In this document: positions 8,819 to 18,084 of the stretch, in pieces
How the letters are laid out: each line of letters starts with the position of its first letter
How positions within the stretch are numbered: position 1 is the stretch's first letter
DNA from: Hydrogenophaga sp. Root209
Lineage (GTDB): Bacteria > Pseudomonadota > Gammaproteobacteria > Burkholderiales > Burkholderiaceae_C
Direction: 5' to 3'
Length of the DNA stretch: 64,000 bases
NCBI RefSeq assembly: GCF_001428625.1
Contig: NZ_LMIE01000030.1
Span: forward strand, 293,993 to 357,992
Translations under genes and position numbers: made by a program
The notes under the pieces: generated by a model
Databases searched by the model: none
What the model was told of the DNA's origin: nothing
Seen by the model: the letters and a program-made list of their open reading frames with translations, nothing else

Positions 8819-9310
8819 TTAAGCCGCGAGCCTGGCAAACGCGCTGACCACCTCGGGCGGCGCCTGCACCAGCTCGATCAACACGCCCTCCCCGGCGATC
8901 GGGAACTCGTCGTTGGCCTTGGGGTGCAGGAAGGTGATGTCGAAACCCGCCGCCCCCGGGCGAATACCGCCCGGCGCAAACCGCACACCTTGGCCGGTCA
9001 GCCATTTCACGGCGGTGGGCAGATCGTCGATCCACAGGCCGATGTGGTTGAGCGGCGTGGTGTGCACCGCGGGCTTCTTCTCCGGGTCCAGCGGCTGCAT
9101 CAGGTCGACTTCGACCTTGAAGGGCCCGCTGCCGATGGCGCATATGTCTTCATCGACGTTCTCGCGCTCGCTGCGAAAGGTGCCCGTCACCTCCAGGCCG
9201 AGCATGTCGACCCAGAGCTTCTGCAGACGCTGTTTGTCGGGTCCGCCGATGGCGATCTGCTGGATGCCCAAGACCTTGAAGGGGCGGGCGGGGAAGACCG
9301 GTGTGCTCAT
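8819..9310 (-). CDS. VOC (glyoxalase-fold) protein, candidate methylmalonyl-CoA epimerase
   Basis: A 163-residue single VOC protein. The first beta-alpha-beta module contains the metal-ligand-type [20 protein letters not shown], and the second contains [20 protein letters not shown], ending in [13 protein letters not shown], where the glutamate is the usual last ligand. The family includes glyoxalase I and methylmalonyl-CoA epimerase. It is the last gene of an operon encoding methylmalonyl-CoA mutase, MeaB and both propionyl-CoA carboxylase subunits, and no other epimerase is present, so the epimerase role is the best guess. Glyoxalase remains possible. Confidence 0.7.
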   Translation of the reverse strand: MSTPVFPARPFKVLGIQQIAIGGPDKQRLQKLWVDMLGLEVTGTFRSERENVDEDICAIGSGPFKVEVDLMQPLDPEKKPAVHTTPLNHIGLWIDDLPTAVKWLTGQGVRFAPGGIRPGAAGFDITFLHPKANDEFPIAGEGVLIELVQAPPEVVSAFARLAA

Positions 9311-9313
9311 GCG

Positions 9314-9913
9314 TCAGTGAAAACCGTTGTGGGTGTGGGAGGACGGGTGGCTGGCCTGCTCCAGCGTCCAGACCGTGGCCGGCGGCAGGTTGGCCCAGAT
9401 GGAAGCGGCCCGGCGCCAACGCCAGCCGATGGGGATATCGTTGAAGGGGCGCAGATGGGGCGAGGCGTAGGTGTACTGGATGAGGCGCGACCCCGGGCGG
9501 CTTTCGATCAGGGCGACCATGGCGTCAATGCAGCCATGCGCTTCTTCGCGGGTCATCGACAGCAAAGGCAATGAAGACACCACCGTCACCGGGCATTGCG
9601 CCTCGATGTCCAGCGCGTCGAGCCGGGTGGCGCAATGGTTCAGCACCTCCAGATCGGGGAAATTTCTGCACAGCAACTGGGCGAAGCCGGGGTCGCGCTC
9701 GATCACCATGAAACGCTCGATCCGGGCCAGCGCAGGCAGCAAGGCGCGGGTGATGGCGCCAGTGCCGGCTCCCACCTCGATCAAGATCCTGGGATCCGAT
9801 CGCATGACCTCGATCAGGATGGCCTGCGCCAGGGCTTTGGAGGCGGGGGCGATGGCCCCGACGCGCCTGGGGTGGCGCAGGTAACCCAGTGCAAAAGCCA
9901 GACCGTGCCGCAT
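9314..9913 (-). CDS. Class I SAM-dependent methyltransferase (phospholipid-methyltransferase-like)
   Basis: A 199-residue cytoplasmic methyltransferase. The SAM motif I is ILIEVGAGTGAITRALL and the acidic residue ending strand 2 is in FMVIERDPGFAQLL; the post-motif segment VVSSLPLLSM follows. The N-terminal GAIAPASKALAQAI stretch is shared with PmtA-like phosphatidylethanolamine N-methyltransferases and rRNA adenine methylase relatives. I chose MRHGLAFALG because GAAGGG lies just upstream; the open frame continues 29 codons further 5'. It is inserted between pccA and the VOC gene with short gaps, so it is cotranscribed, but no role in propionate use is evident. Confidence 0.75.
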   Translation of the reverse strand: MRHGLAFALGYLRHPRRVGAIAPASKALAQAILIEVMRSDPRILIEVGAGTGAITRALLPALARIERFMVIERDPGFAQLLCRNFPDLEVLNHCATRLDALDIEAQCPVTVVSSLPLLSMTREEAHGCIDAMVALIESRPGSRLIQYTYASPHLRPFNDIPIGWRWRRAASIWANLPPATVWTLEQASHPSSHTHNGFH

Positions 9914-9996
9914 GCGAAGCCCTTCAGAGTCGTTGTGAACGACAGGGTAGCGCAATTCAAACCCCGTTGTCTGTGGGGCACAGGCCCGGCCGGAAC

Positions 9997-12045
9997 TCAT
10001 TCGAACTCGACGATGGGCTGGTCCACCACCAGCGATTCGCCCTTGGAGGCGAGCACCTTGCCCACCACGCCATCGGCCGCGGCGAACAGCACGTTCTCCA
10101 TCTTCATGGCTTCAATCACGGCCACCCGCTCACCGGCCTGCACCTTCTGGCCAGGCTGCACCGCCACGTCCACCAGCAGGCCAGGCATCGGCGAGAGCAC
10201 GTATTTGCTCATGTCGGCCGGCGCCTTGAAGGGCATGAGCGCGTGCAGTTCGGCCATGCGAGGCGAGACCACCATGGTCTCGATGCGGGTGCCGTTGTGC
10301 TGCACCACCAGTGCCAGCGGGTTGCGCGGCGTGCCGCGCTCGATCTGCGCAGTGAAGGCCTGGCCGTTGCACTCGCCGGTGATGCAGATGTCGTTCAGCC
10401 GCGAAGGGCTGCTGATGGCATAGCGCTTGTCGGCCACCGTGACCACGGCCGAGCCGAGCTGGCCCACCACCTCGTCCACATGCACCGGCTTGTAGAGATG
10501 CTCACCGGTGGTACCCAGCACGATCACGCGGAAGTCGTGACCGACCTTGACACCATAGCCGGGCAACTGGCCCGACAGACCCGCCGCGCGTTCGCGCGAC
10601 TTGCGGCGCACGAAGGCGGCCAGCGCCACCAGGAAATCGGCGTCGTCGTGCGGCACGTCTTCCGCGCGGAAGCCCTGGCCGTAGTGCTCGGCGATGAAGC
10701 CGGTGTTGAAGTCACCGGCCACAAATTTCGGATGCGCCAGCAGCGCGGCCTGGAACGGAATGTTGCTGCTGATACCTCGAATGACGAATCCGTTGAGGGC
10801 CTCGCGCATCTTGGCAATCGCCTCTTGCCGGTCTTTGCCGTGCACGATCAGCTTGGCGATCATGGAGTCGTAGAACATTGGAATCTCACCGCCATCCTGC
10901 ACGCCGGTGTCCACGCGCACGCCCAGCAGATCGGCCGTGTTGCCCTGCCACATGCTCTGCGTGGGTGGCGCAAAGCGCACCAGCCGCCCGGTGCTGGGCA
11001 GGAAGTTGCGGAACGGATCTTCGGCATTGATGCGGCATTCGATCGCCCAGCCCTCACGCTTGACCCGGTCTTGCGTCAGCGGCAGCTTCTCGCCGGCGGC
11101 CACGCGGATCATCAGTTCCACCAGGTCAACGCCGGTGATGCACTCGGTCACCGGGTGCTCCACCTGCAGGCGCGTGTTCATCTCCAGAAAGTAGAAATCC
11201 TGGTCCTTGCCGACCACGAACTCCACCGTGCCCGCGCTCTGGTAGTTCACCGCCTTGGCCAGCGCCACGGCCTGCTCGCCCATGGCCTTGCGGGTGGCGT
11301 CGCTGATGAAGGGCGACGGTGCCTCTTCGATCACCTTCTGGTGGCGGCGCTGGATGGAGCACTCGCGCTCGTTCAGGTAGATCACGTTGCCATGCGAATC
11401 GCCCAGCACCTGGATCTCGATGTGGCGCGGCTCCTGCACGAATTTTTCAATGAAGATGCGGTCGTCGCCGAAGCTGTTGCGCGCCTCGTTGCGGCAGCTC
11501 GTGAAACCCTCAAAGGCTTCCTTGTCGTTGAAGGCCACACGCAAGCCTTTGCCACCACCGCCGGCACTGGCCTTGATCATCACGGGGTAGCCGATGTCCT
11601 TGGCAATTTCCACCGCGCGCTCTGCACTTTCAATGGCGTCGTTCCAGCCCGGGATGGTGTTGACCTTCGCTGCGTTGGCCAGTTTCTTGGACGCGATCTT
11701 GTCGCCCATGGCGGCGATGCTGAAGTGCTTGGGGCCGATGAAGGCCATGCCCTCTTCTTCCACGCGCTTGGCAAAGGCCTCGTTTTCCGACAGGAAGCCG
11801 TAGCCCGGGTGGATCGCCTGCGCGCCGGTCTGCTTCGCGGCTTCGATGATCTTGTCGGCCATCAGATAACTCTCGCGCGAGGGCGCCGGGCCCAGCAGCA
11901 CGGCTTCGTCGGCCAGTTGCACGTGACGCGCTTCCTTGTCGGCCTCGGAGTACACCGCCACGGTGGCGATGCCCATCTTCTTGGCGGTGGCGATCACGCG
12001 GCAGGCGATCTCGCCGCGGTTGGCAATCAGGATTTTGGTAAACAT
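9997..12045 (-). CDS. pccA: Propionyl-CoA carboxylase, biotin carboxylase/biotin carrier subunit
   Basis: A 682-residue alpha subunit. Order: biotin carboxylase N-domain (FTKILIANRGEIACRVI), ATP-grasp with KASAGGGGKGLRVAF, carboxylase C-domain, a BT linker domain, and a C-terminal biotinyl domain with the biotinylated lysine in VIEAMKMENVLFAA. Length matches PccA, which is longer than stand-alone AccC because of the BT domain. Together with PccB it carboxylates propionyl-CoA to (S)-methylmalonyl-CoA. The start lies 20 bases after the pccB stop. The neighbouring methylmalonyl-CoA mutase supports propionyl-CoA over acetyl- or methylcrotonyl-CoA as substrate. Confidence 0.93.
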   Translation of the reverse strand: MFTKILIANRGEIACRVIATAKKMGIATVAVYSEADKEARHVQLADEAVLLGPAPSRESYLMADKIIEAAKQTGAQAIHPGYGFLSENEAFAKRVEEEGMAFIGPKHFSIAAMGDKIASKKLANAAKVNTIPGWNDAIESAERAVEIAKDIGYPVMIKASAGGGGKGLRVAFNDKEAFEGFTSCRNEARNSFGDDRIFIEKFVQEPRHIEIQVLGDSHGNVIYLNERECSIQRRHQKVIEEAPSPFISDATRKAMGEQAVALAKAVNYQSAGTVEFVVGKDQDFYFLEMNTRLQVEHPVTECITGVDLVELMIRVAAGEKLPLTQDRVKREGWAIECRINAEDPFRNFLPSTGRLVRFAPPTQSMWQGNTADLLGVRVDTGVQDGGEIPMFYDSMIAKLIVHGKDRQEAIAKMREALNGFVIRGISSNIPFQAALLAHPKFVAGDFNTGFIAEHYGQGFRAEDVPHDDADFLVALAAFVRRKSRERAAGLSGQLPGYGVKVGHDFRVIVLGTTGEHLYKPVHVDEVVGQLGSAVVTVADKRYAISSPSRLNDICITGECNGQAFTAQIERGTPRNPLALVVQHNGTRIETMVVSPRMAELHALMPFKAPADMSKYVLSPMPGLLVDVAVQPGQKVQAGERVAVIEAMKMENVLFAAADGVVGKVLASKGESLVVDQPIVEFE

Positions 12046-12065
12046 CTTGTTGTTCTCCGTTCAGC

Positions 12066-13598
12066 TCACAGCGGAATGTTCCCGTGCTTGCGCCACGGGT
12101 TCTCGAGCTTCTTGTCTTTCAGCATCACCAGTGAGCGGCAGATGCGCTTGCGTGTCTCGTGCGGCAGGATCACGTCATCAATGAAGCCACGCGCGCCTGC
12201 CACGAAGGGATTCGCGAAACGGGCCTTGTACTCGGCTTCGCGCAGGGCCAGCTTGGCCGGGTCCTTCTTCTCTTCGCGGAAGATGATCTCCACCGCGCCC
12301 TTGGCGCCCATCACCGCGATCTCGGCGTTGGGCCAGGCAAAGTTCACGTCGCCACGCAGGTGCTTGGAGCTCATCACGTCGTAGGCGCCGCCGTAGGCCT
12401 TGCGCGTGATCACGGTGATCTTGGGCACCGTGCACTCGGCGTAGGCGTAGAGCAGCTTGGCGCCGTGTTTGATGATGCCGCCGTACTCCTGCGAGGTGCC
12501 GGGCATGAAGCCGGGCACGTCCACGAAGGTGATCACCGGGATGTTGAAGGCATCGCAGAAACGCACGAAGCGCGCGGCCTTGATGCTGCTCTTGATGTCG
12601 AGGCAACCGGCCAGCACCAGCGGCTGGTTGGCCACGATGCCCACCGTCTGGCCATCCATGCGCGCGAAGCCGATCAGGATGTTCTTGGCGTACTCGGGCT
12701 GCAGCTCGAAGAAGTCGCCATCGTCCACCGTCTTGACGATCAGCTCCTTCATGTCGTAGGGCTTGTTCGGGTTCTCGGGCACCAGCGTGTCCAGGCTGAT
12801 GTCCATGCGGTCGATCGGGTCCCCGCTGGGGCGCACCGGCGCTTTCTCGCGGTTGTTCAGCGGCAGGTAGTTGTAGAGCCGGCGCAGCATCAGCAGCGCT
12901 TCCACGTCGTTCTCAAAGGCCAGGTCGGCCACGCCGCTCTTGGTGGTGTGCGTGATGGCGCCGCCCAGCTCCTCGGCCGTCACTTCCTCGTGCGTCACGG
13001 TTTTCACCACCTCGGGGCCGGTGACGAACATGTAGCTCGAATCTTTCACCATGAAGATGAAGTCCGTCATGGCGGGCGAGTACACCGCGCCGCCGGCCGA
13101 CGGGCCCATGATCATGCTGATCTGAGGCACCACGCCCGATGCCATCACGTTGCGCTGGAACACGTCGGCATAGCCACCGAGCGAAGCCACGCCTTCCTGG
13201 ATGCGCGCACCACCCGAGTCGTTGAGGCCGATCACCGGCGCGCCGACCTTCATGGCCTGGTCCATCACCTTGCAGATCTTTTCGGCGTGCGCCTCGGAGA
13301 GCGCGCCGCCAAACACCGTGAAGTCCTGGCTGAACACGAACACGAGACGACCGTTGATCATCCCGTAGCCGGTGACCACACCATCGCCCGGGATCTTGTT
13401 GTCCTGCATGCCGAAGTCGGTGCAGCGGTGCTCGACGAACATGTCCCACTCTTCGAACGTGCCCTCGTCCAGCAACACTTCCAGTCGCTCGCGCGCGCTC
13501 AGCTTGCCCTTGGCGTGTTGCGCGGCAATGCGTTTTTCGCCACCGCCCAAGCGGGCGGCGGCGCGTTTTTCTTCGAGTTGTTCGAGGATGTCTTGCAT
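12066..13598 (-). CDS. pccB: Propionyl-CoA carboxylase, carboxyltransferase subunit
   Basis: A 510-residue carboxyltransferase. The start [20 protein letters not shown] and the segments [34 protein letters not shown] and [18 protein letters not shown] are those of propionyl-CoA carboxylase beta chains, and the C-terminal half has [20 protein letters not shown] and [18 protein letters not shown] good ribosome site (GGAGA) precedes the start. It forms the dodecameric enzyme with PccA. It sits between the meaB and pccA genes in the same direction with gaps of 20-30 bases. Confidence 0.94.
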   Translation of the reverse strand: MQDILEQLEEKRAAARLGGGEKRIAAQHAKGKLSARERLEVLLDEGTFEEWDMFVEHRCTDFGMQDNKIPGDGVVTGYGMINGRLVFVFSQDFTVFGGALSEAHAEKICKVMDQAMKVGAPVIGLNDSGGARIQEGVASLGGYADVFQRNVMASGVVPQISMIMGPSAGGAVYSPAMTDFIFMVKDSSYMFVTGPEVVKTVTHEEVTAEELGGAITHTTKSGVADLAFENDVEALLMLRRLYNYLPLNNREKAPVRPSGDPIDRMDISLDTLVPENPNKPYDMKELIVKTVDDGDFFELQPEYAKNILIGFARMDGQTVGIVANQPLVLAGCLDIKSSIKAARFVRFCDAFNIPVITFVDVPGFMPGTSQEYGGIIKHGAKLLYAYAECTVPKITVITRKAYGGAYDVMSSKHLRGDVNFAWPNAEIAVMGAKGAVEIIFREEKKDPAKLALREAEYKARFANPFVAGARGFIDDVILPHETRKRICRSLVMLKDKKLENPWRKHGNIPL

Positions 13599-13627
13599 GG
13601 TGTTGTTCTCCAGAGATAACTTGGAAT

Positions 13628-15073
13628 TCAGTCAAAAAGATCGAGCAGCTGGCGCGCTGCGGTGCTGGCCGGCAAGGTGCCGGCCAATACGCGTTGGGAG
13701 GCGTCGTCCAGCGCGGCACGCACCTGCGGGTGCGCGCGAAAACGTTGTTTGAGGCCGGCGTCGATGCGCTCCCACATCCAGGCTTTCGCCTGCTGCTGGC
13801 GCCGAACGGCGAGTTGGCCGTTGTCGCTCTGAAGCGTGCGAAAGCGCGACACCTCGGCCCAGAACGCATCGACACCCCGGCCCAGCAAGGCACTGAGTTG
13901 GATCACTTGCGGGTGCCAGACGGCCTCGTTGTGGTGTGCATGTTCGGGGTGTCCCTGCAGACCCAGCAGGCGCAATGACGAGGTGATCTGCGCCCGCGCG
14001 CGCGTGGCGGCGTCGGGGTCGAGATCGGCCTTGTTGATGACCACCAGATCGGCCAGCTCCATCACGCCCTTCTTGATCGCCTGCAAATCATCGCCGGCGT
14101 TGGGCAGTTGCATGAGCACGAACATGTCGGTCATGCCGCTCACCGCGGTCTCGCTCTGGCCCACGCCCACGGTCTCGACAATCACGATGTCATAGCCCGC
14201 GGCCTCGCAGACCAGCATGGCCTCCCGCGTCTTCTCTGCCACGCCGCCCAGCGTGCCGCTGCTCGGGCTCGGGCGGATGTAGGCCTGCTCGTGCACCGAG
14301 AGCTTCTCCATGCGCGTCTTGTCGCCCAGGATCGAGCCGCCCGACACGGTGCTGGACGGGTCGACGGTGAGCACCGCCACGCGGTGACCCTTGTCGATGA
14401 GGTACAGGCCCAGCGCCTCGATGAAGGTGCTCTTGCCCACGCCCGGCACGCCGCTGATGCCCAGGCGGAAAGCCTTGCCGGTGTGCGGTAGCAGGGCCGT
14501 GAGCAGTTCGTCGCCCTGCGCGCGGTGGTCGGTGCGGGTGGATTCGAGCAGGGTGATGGCTTTGGCGATGGCGCGGCGTTGCGCCATGGGGGAACCGGAG
14601 GTGACGCTGTTGGTGAGCCCTTCGACAGGCTCAGGGCGAACGGATGGATGGGCAGGCAAGAGCAGCGCCTTCGCCCGTTCGGACTGAGCCCCACTCCGTT
14701 CGGACTGAGCCCCACTCCGTTCGGGCTGAGTCCCACTCCGTTCGGGCTGAGCTCCACTCCGTTCGGGCTGAGCTTGTCGAAGCCCCTCCACACCCTGCTT
14801 CGAACGCGCCAGAGCTTGAACCCGCTCCCAATCCCCAGCGATCAATGCCTCCTTCTTCGCCCGCGACCAACCCTTGATCTGCTGTTCAAAAGCCAGCGCG
14901 CCCTCGCGTGACTCGAACTCGCCCTGCCAGACCAGCTGGACCGGCTTTCGCGTTGCCGTGTACCCGGTGTCGCTGGTCTGGTGCTGCAGCAGGCGTGCCT
15001 CCAGCTCGTCAGTGTGGCCAGCGTAGTAGGTGCCGTCTCGGCACAGCAACAGGTAGACGTGGAAAGGTTTCAC
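13628..15073 (-). CDS. meaB: GIY-YIG nuclease-like domain fused through repeat-encoded linker to MeaB GTPase
   Basis: One uninterrupted frame of 481 codons. Residues 1-95 are a small GIY-YIG domain of the UPF0213 type ([27 protein letters not shown], ending [17 protein letters not shown]). Residues about 100-155 are encoded by palindromic DNA repeats and read as five 7-residue units of the type PERSGAQ, then RPEPVEG. Residues 163-481 are a complete MeaB/ArgK G3E GTPase starting MAQRRAIAK, with Walker [24 protein letters not shown] and NKAD. MeaB loads and protects methylmalonyl-CoA mutase, whose gene is directly upstream. The internal ATG at 14587 matches the normal MeaB start, so MeaB may be made alone as well as fused. 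The GIY-YIG part has no known link to this pathway. Confidence 0.85.
   Translation of the reverse strand: MKPFHVYLLLCRDGTYYAGHTDELEARLLQHQTSDTGYTATRKPVQLVWQGEFESREGALAFEQQIKGWSRAKKEALIAGDWERVQALARSKQGVEGLRQAQPERSGAQPERSGTQPERSGAQSERSGAQSERAKALLLPAHPSVRPEPVEGLTNSVTSGSPMAQRRAIAKAITLLESTRTDHRAQGDELLTALLPHTGKAFRLGISGVPGVGKSTFIEALGLYLIDKGHRVAVLTVDPSSTVSGGSILGDKTRMEKLSVHEQAYIRPSPSSGTLGGVAEKTREAMLVCEAAGYDIVIVETVGVGQSETAVSGMTDMFVLMQLPNAGDDLQAIKKGVMELADLVVINKADLDPDAATRARAQITSSLRLLGLQGHPEHAHHNEAVWHPQVIQLSALLGRGVDAFWAEVSRFRTLQSDNGQLAVRRQQQAKAWMWERIDAGLKQRFRAHPQVRAALDDASQRVLAGTLPASTAARQLLDLFD
14617..14785. repeat. Palindromic repeat pair with a five-unit 21-base tandem array
   Basis: A copy of the window-wide repeat (CCCTTCGACAGGCTCAGGG core, 14617-14643) faces an inverted copy ending GAGCTTGTCGAAGCCC at 14759-14785. 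The 5' part of the second copy (unit CCGTTCGGACTGAGCCCCACT) is repeated five times head to tail from 14675, period 21 bases. Because 21 is a multiple of three, the meaB-side reading frame stays open through it. Confidence 0.9.
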
Positions 15074-15090
15074 GCGAAATGTGTGAGTGA

Positions 15091-15117
15091 GGACTTCGAC
15101 AAGCTCAGTCCGAACGG
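15091..15117. repeat. Single copy of the palindromic repeat
   Basis: GGACTTCGACAAGCTCAGTCC and the following GAACGG match the repeats at 14.6, 22.6 and 32.9 kb. It lies between the mutase gene and the GIY-YIG/MeaB gene. A degraded half copy (CTGTCCGAAGGGAG) follows at about 15126-15140. Confidence 0.8.
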
Positions 15118-15178
15118 AGGTTGACTCTGTCCGAAGGGAGATTGGGGTCGCAGCGGAGAGTGGAGTCGGAGTGGGAGT

Positions 15179-17365
15179 TCAAGCAGCACCCAATGCCTTG
15201 CGGATCTGCTCCAGCACGTCCTTGGCACTCGCCGGAATCGGCGTACCCGGACCGTAGATGCCCTTCACGCCGGCCTCATACAGCATCTCGTAGTCCTGGC
15301 GCGGAATCACGCCGCCGACGAAGACGATGATGTCGTCCGCGCCCTGCTTCTTCAGCTCGGCAATGATCGCCGGCACCAGCGTCTTGTGGCCGGCGGCGAG
15401 CGTCGAGACACCGACAGCGTGCACGTCGTTTTCGATCGCCTGGCGCGCGCACTCCTCGGGCGTCTGAAACAGGGGGCCCATGTCGACGTCGAACCCCAGG
15501 TCGGCAAATGCCGTGGCCACCACCTTGGCACCGCGGTCGTGGCCGTCCTGGCCAAGCTTGCTGATCATCACGCGCGGGCGGCGGCCCTGCGCTTCCGCGA
15601 AGGCGTTGATCTCGGTCTTGAGGGCGTCCCAGCCCTCGGCGGAATCGTAGGCAGCAGCGTACACACCGGTCACCTTTTGTGTATCGGCGCGATGGCGCCC
15701 GAAAACTTTCTCCAGCGCGTCGCTCACCTCACCCACGGTGGCGCGCAGGCGCATGGCCTTGATCGTCAGATCGAGCAGGTTGCCTTCGCCACTCTCGGCG
15801 GCGGCAGTCAGTGCCTCCAGCGCAGCCTGCACCTGGGCCGCATCTCGCGTGGCCTTGATCTTCTGGAGCCGCTCGATCTGTCCGTCGCGCACGGCCACGT
15901 TGTCGATGTCGCGCGATTCGATCGCGTCTTCGGTTTTGAGCTTGTACTTGTTGACGCCGACGATGACGTCCTTGCCCGAGTCGATGCGCGCCTGCTTTTC
16001 TGCAGCCGCCGCTTCGATCTTCAGCTTGGCCCAGCCGCTGTCCACCGCCTTGGTCATGCCGCCCATGGCCTGCACTTCCTCGATGATGGCCCAGGCCTTG
16101 TCGGCCATCTCCTGCGTGAGGCTCTCCATCATGTAGCTGCCGGCCCAGGGGTCGACCACGCTGGTGATGTGCGTCTCTTCCTGGATGATCAGCTGCGTGT
16201 TGCGCGCGATGCGTGCGCTGAACTCGGTGGGCAGCGCGATGGCCTCGTCAAAGCTGTTGGTGTGCAGGCTCTGCGTGCCGCCGAACACCGCGGCCATGGC
16301 CTCGACGGTGGTGCGCACCACGTTGTTGTAGGGGTCCTGCTCGGTGAGGCTCCAGCCCGAGGTCTGGCAGTGCGTGCGCAGCATCAGGCTCTTGGGGTTC
16401 TTCGCGTTGAAGCCTTTCATGATGCGCGTCCACAGCAGGCGGGCTGCGCGCATCTTGGCGATCTCCAGGTAGAAGTTCATGCCGATCGCCCAGAAGAAAC
16501 TCAGGCGCCCGGCGAAGCCGTCCACGTCCATGCCCTTGGCGATCGCGGTCTTCACATACTCCTGGCCGTCGGCCAGCGTGAAGGCCAGTTCCAGCGCCTG
16601 GTTGGCGCCGGCTTCCTGCATGTGGTACCCACTGATCGAGATCGAGTTGAACTTGGGCATGTGCTCGGCCGTGTACTCGATGATGTCGCCGATGATCTTC
16701 ATCGACGGCTCGGGCGGGTAGATGTAGGTGTTGCGGACCATGAACTCCTTCAAGATGTCGTTCTGGATCGTTCCGCTCAACTGGTCTTGCGCCACGCCCT
16801 GCTCTTCGGCCGCCACCACATAGCCCGCGAGCACCGGCAGCACCGCGCCGTTCATGGTCATGGAGACCGACACCTTGTCCAGCGGGATCTGGTCGAACAG
16901 CACCTTCATGTCCTCCACGCTGTCGATGGCCACGCCGGCTTTGCCCACGTCGCCGGTCACGCGTGGGTGGTCGCTGTCGTAGCCGCGGTGGGTGGCCAGG
17001 TCGAACGCGACCGACACGCCCTGCCCGCCCGCGGCCAAGGCCTTGCGGTAGAAGGCATTGCTTTCCTCGGCAGTGGAGAAGCCCGCGTACTGGCGGATCG
17101 TCCAGGGGCGCACCGCGTACATGGTGGCCTGCGGCCCGCGAATGAACGGCTCAAAGCCCGGCAAGGTGTTGGTGTGCTGCAGGCCTGCTGTGTCTTCGGC
17201 GGTGTACAGCGACTTGACGCGGATGCCGTCAGGCGTGACCCAGTCAAGCGCCCCGAGGTCGCCGCCGGGTGCCGACTTCTGGGCGGCCTTGGCCCAGGCT
17301 TCAAGAGAGGTGGGAGCGAATTCGGGCGTTTTTGAGCTCATGGCGGGCGATGGTTGAAATGACAC
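15179..17365 (-). CDS. mcm: Methylmalonyl-CoA mutase, single-chain
   Basis: A 728-residue adenosylcobalamin enzyme that converts (R)-methylmalonyl-CoA to succinyl-CoA. The N-terminal catalytic barrel includes [40 protein letters not shown] and [19 protein letters not shown]. The C-terminal B12-binding domain includes [20 protein letters not shown], in which the histidine is the cobalt ligand (DxHxxG), and later [18 protein letters not shown]. Catalytic and B12 domains are on one chain, like E. coli Sbm/ScpA. It is the first gene of the leftward propionate operon, divergent from a GntR gene. Confidence 0.96.
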   Translation of the reverse strand: MSFQPSPAMSSKTPEFAPTSLEAWAKAAQKSAPGGDLGALDWVTPDGIRVKSLYTAEDTAGLQHTNTLPGFEPFIRGPQATMYAVRPWTIRQYAGFSTAEESNAFYRKALAAGGQGVSVAFDLATHRGYDSDHPRVTGDVGKAGVAIDSVEDMKVLFDQIPLDKVSVSMTMNGAVLPVLAGYVVAAEEQGVAQDQLSGTIQNDILKEFMVRNTYIYPPEPSMKIIGDIIEYTAEHMPKFNSISISGYHMQEAGANQALELAFTLADGQEYVKTAIAKGMDVDGFAGRLSFFWAIGMNFYLEIAKMRAARLLWTRIMKGFNAKNPKSLMLRTHCQTSGWSLTEQDPYNNVVRTTVEAMAAVFGGTQSLHTNSFDEAIALPTEFSARIARNTQLIIQEETHITSVVDPWAGSYMMESLTQEMADKAWAIIEEVQAMGGMTKAVDSGWAKLKIEAAAAEKQARIDSGKDVIVGVNKYKLKTEDAIESRDIDNVAVRDGQIERLQKIKATRDAAQVQAALEALTAAAESGEGNLLDLTIKAMRLRATVGEVSDALEKVFGRHRADTQKVTGVYAAAYDSAEGWDALKTEINAFAEAQGRRPRVMISKLGQDGHDRGAKVVATAFADLGFDVDMGPLFQTPEECARQAIENDVHAVGVSTLAAGHKTLVPAIIAELKKQGADDIIVFVGGVIPRQDYEMLYEAGVKGIYGPGTPIPASAKDVLEQIRKALGAA

Positions 17366-17436
17366 GGATCGGCCGGGATTTTATATCATTCATAATTATT
17401 GATGCAGAATATTCCTTGCGACTTACAATCCTGCCC
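17366..17436. promoter_or_regulatory. Divergent promoter/operator region between mcm and the GntR gene
   Basis: A 71-base gap that is sharply A+T-rich at 17379-17416, in contrast to its surroundings. It contains the palindrome ATAATTAT (17392-17399) in the longer stretch TCATTCATAATTATTGATGC, a plausible site for the adjacent GntR protein and overlapping both promoters. Confidence 0.5.
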
Positions 17437-18072
17437 ATGTCCGCCTTGTCCCTTGCCCCCCGCGCCCTCTACGAAGAAGTAGCCGAACTGCTGCGCCAGC
17501 GCATCTTCAAGCGCGAGCTGGAGCCCGGCAGCTGGATCGACGAACTCAAGCTCGCCGAGGAATACGGCATCAGCCGCACGCCCCTGCGCGAAGCGCTCAA
17601 GGTGCTCGCCGCTGAGGGTTTGGTGACGATGAAAGTGCGGCGAGGCGCCTACGTGACCGAAGTGTCCGAGAAAGACCTGGCCGACGTCTACCACCTGCTC
17701 GCCCTGCTCGAATCCGACGCGGCTGGCGTGGTGGCACAGCAGGCCACCGACGCCGAACTGGCCGAGCTGCAAACCTTGCACGACGCGCTGGAAGCCGCCA
17801 TGGGCGAGCGCGACCGCTTCTTCGCGCTCAATGAGCAGTTCCACATGCGGGTTCTGGAGCTGGCCCGCAACCGCTGGCGCGAACAGATGGTGGCCGACCT
17901 GCGCAAGGTGATGAAGCTCAACCGCCACAACTCCCTGCTCAAGACCGGTCGCATCGAAGAGTCGCTCGCCGAGCACCGCGCCATCGTCGAGGCGCTGGCG
18001 CAGCGCAATGCAAGCTTGGCAGTGCAACGCATGCGCGAACATTTCCAGAGCGGCCTGGAAGCCGCGGCCTGA
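17437..18072 (+). CDS. GntR-family (FCD) regulator of the propionate operon
   Basis: A 211-residue transcription factor. An N-terminal winged helix-turn-helix (about residues 8-75) contains DELKLAEEYGISRTPLREAL and GLVTMKVRRGAYV. The C-terminal FCD domain (about 85-205) has the metal- or ligand-binding pattern LNEQFHMRVLELARN and LAEHRAIVEAL. FCD regulators usually bind a small organic acid and repress a neighbouring catabolic operon. Placement head-to-head with mcm, 71 bases apart, makes control of the methylmalonyl/propionyl-CoA genes the likely role. I chose MSALSLAPRAL; an upstream in-frame ATG would extend into mcm. Confidence 0.85.
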   Translation: MSALSLAPRALYEEVAELLRQRIFKRELEPGSWIDELKLAEEYGISRTPLREALKVLAAEGLVTMKVRRGAYVTEVSEKDLADVYHLLALLESDAAGVVAQQATDAELAELQTLHDALEAAMGERDRFFALNEQFHMRVLELARNRWREQMVADLRKVMKLNRHNSLLKTGRIEESLAEHRAIVEALAQRNASLAVQRMREHFQSGLEAAA

Positions 18073-18084
18073 GCGGCTCGGCCG

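Noticed and set aside
9889-12384. A plus-strand open frame of 831 codons opposite pccA
   Set aside because: pccA is complete and conserved. The antisense product is His-rich and low-complexity, typical of shadow frames.
14675-14785. CRISPR-like array
   Set aside because: The units are contiguous with no spacers and are parts of a palindromic repeat inside a reading frame.
13628-15073. Homing endonuclease or intron because of the GIY-YIG domain
   Set aside because: The domain is the short UPF0213 type, MeaB is intact and no intron or intein structure is visible.
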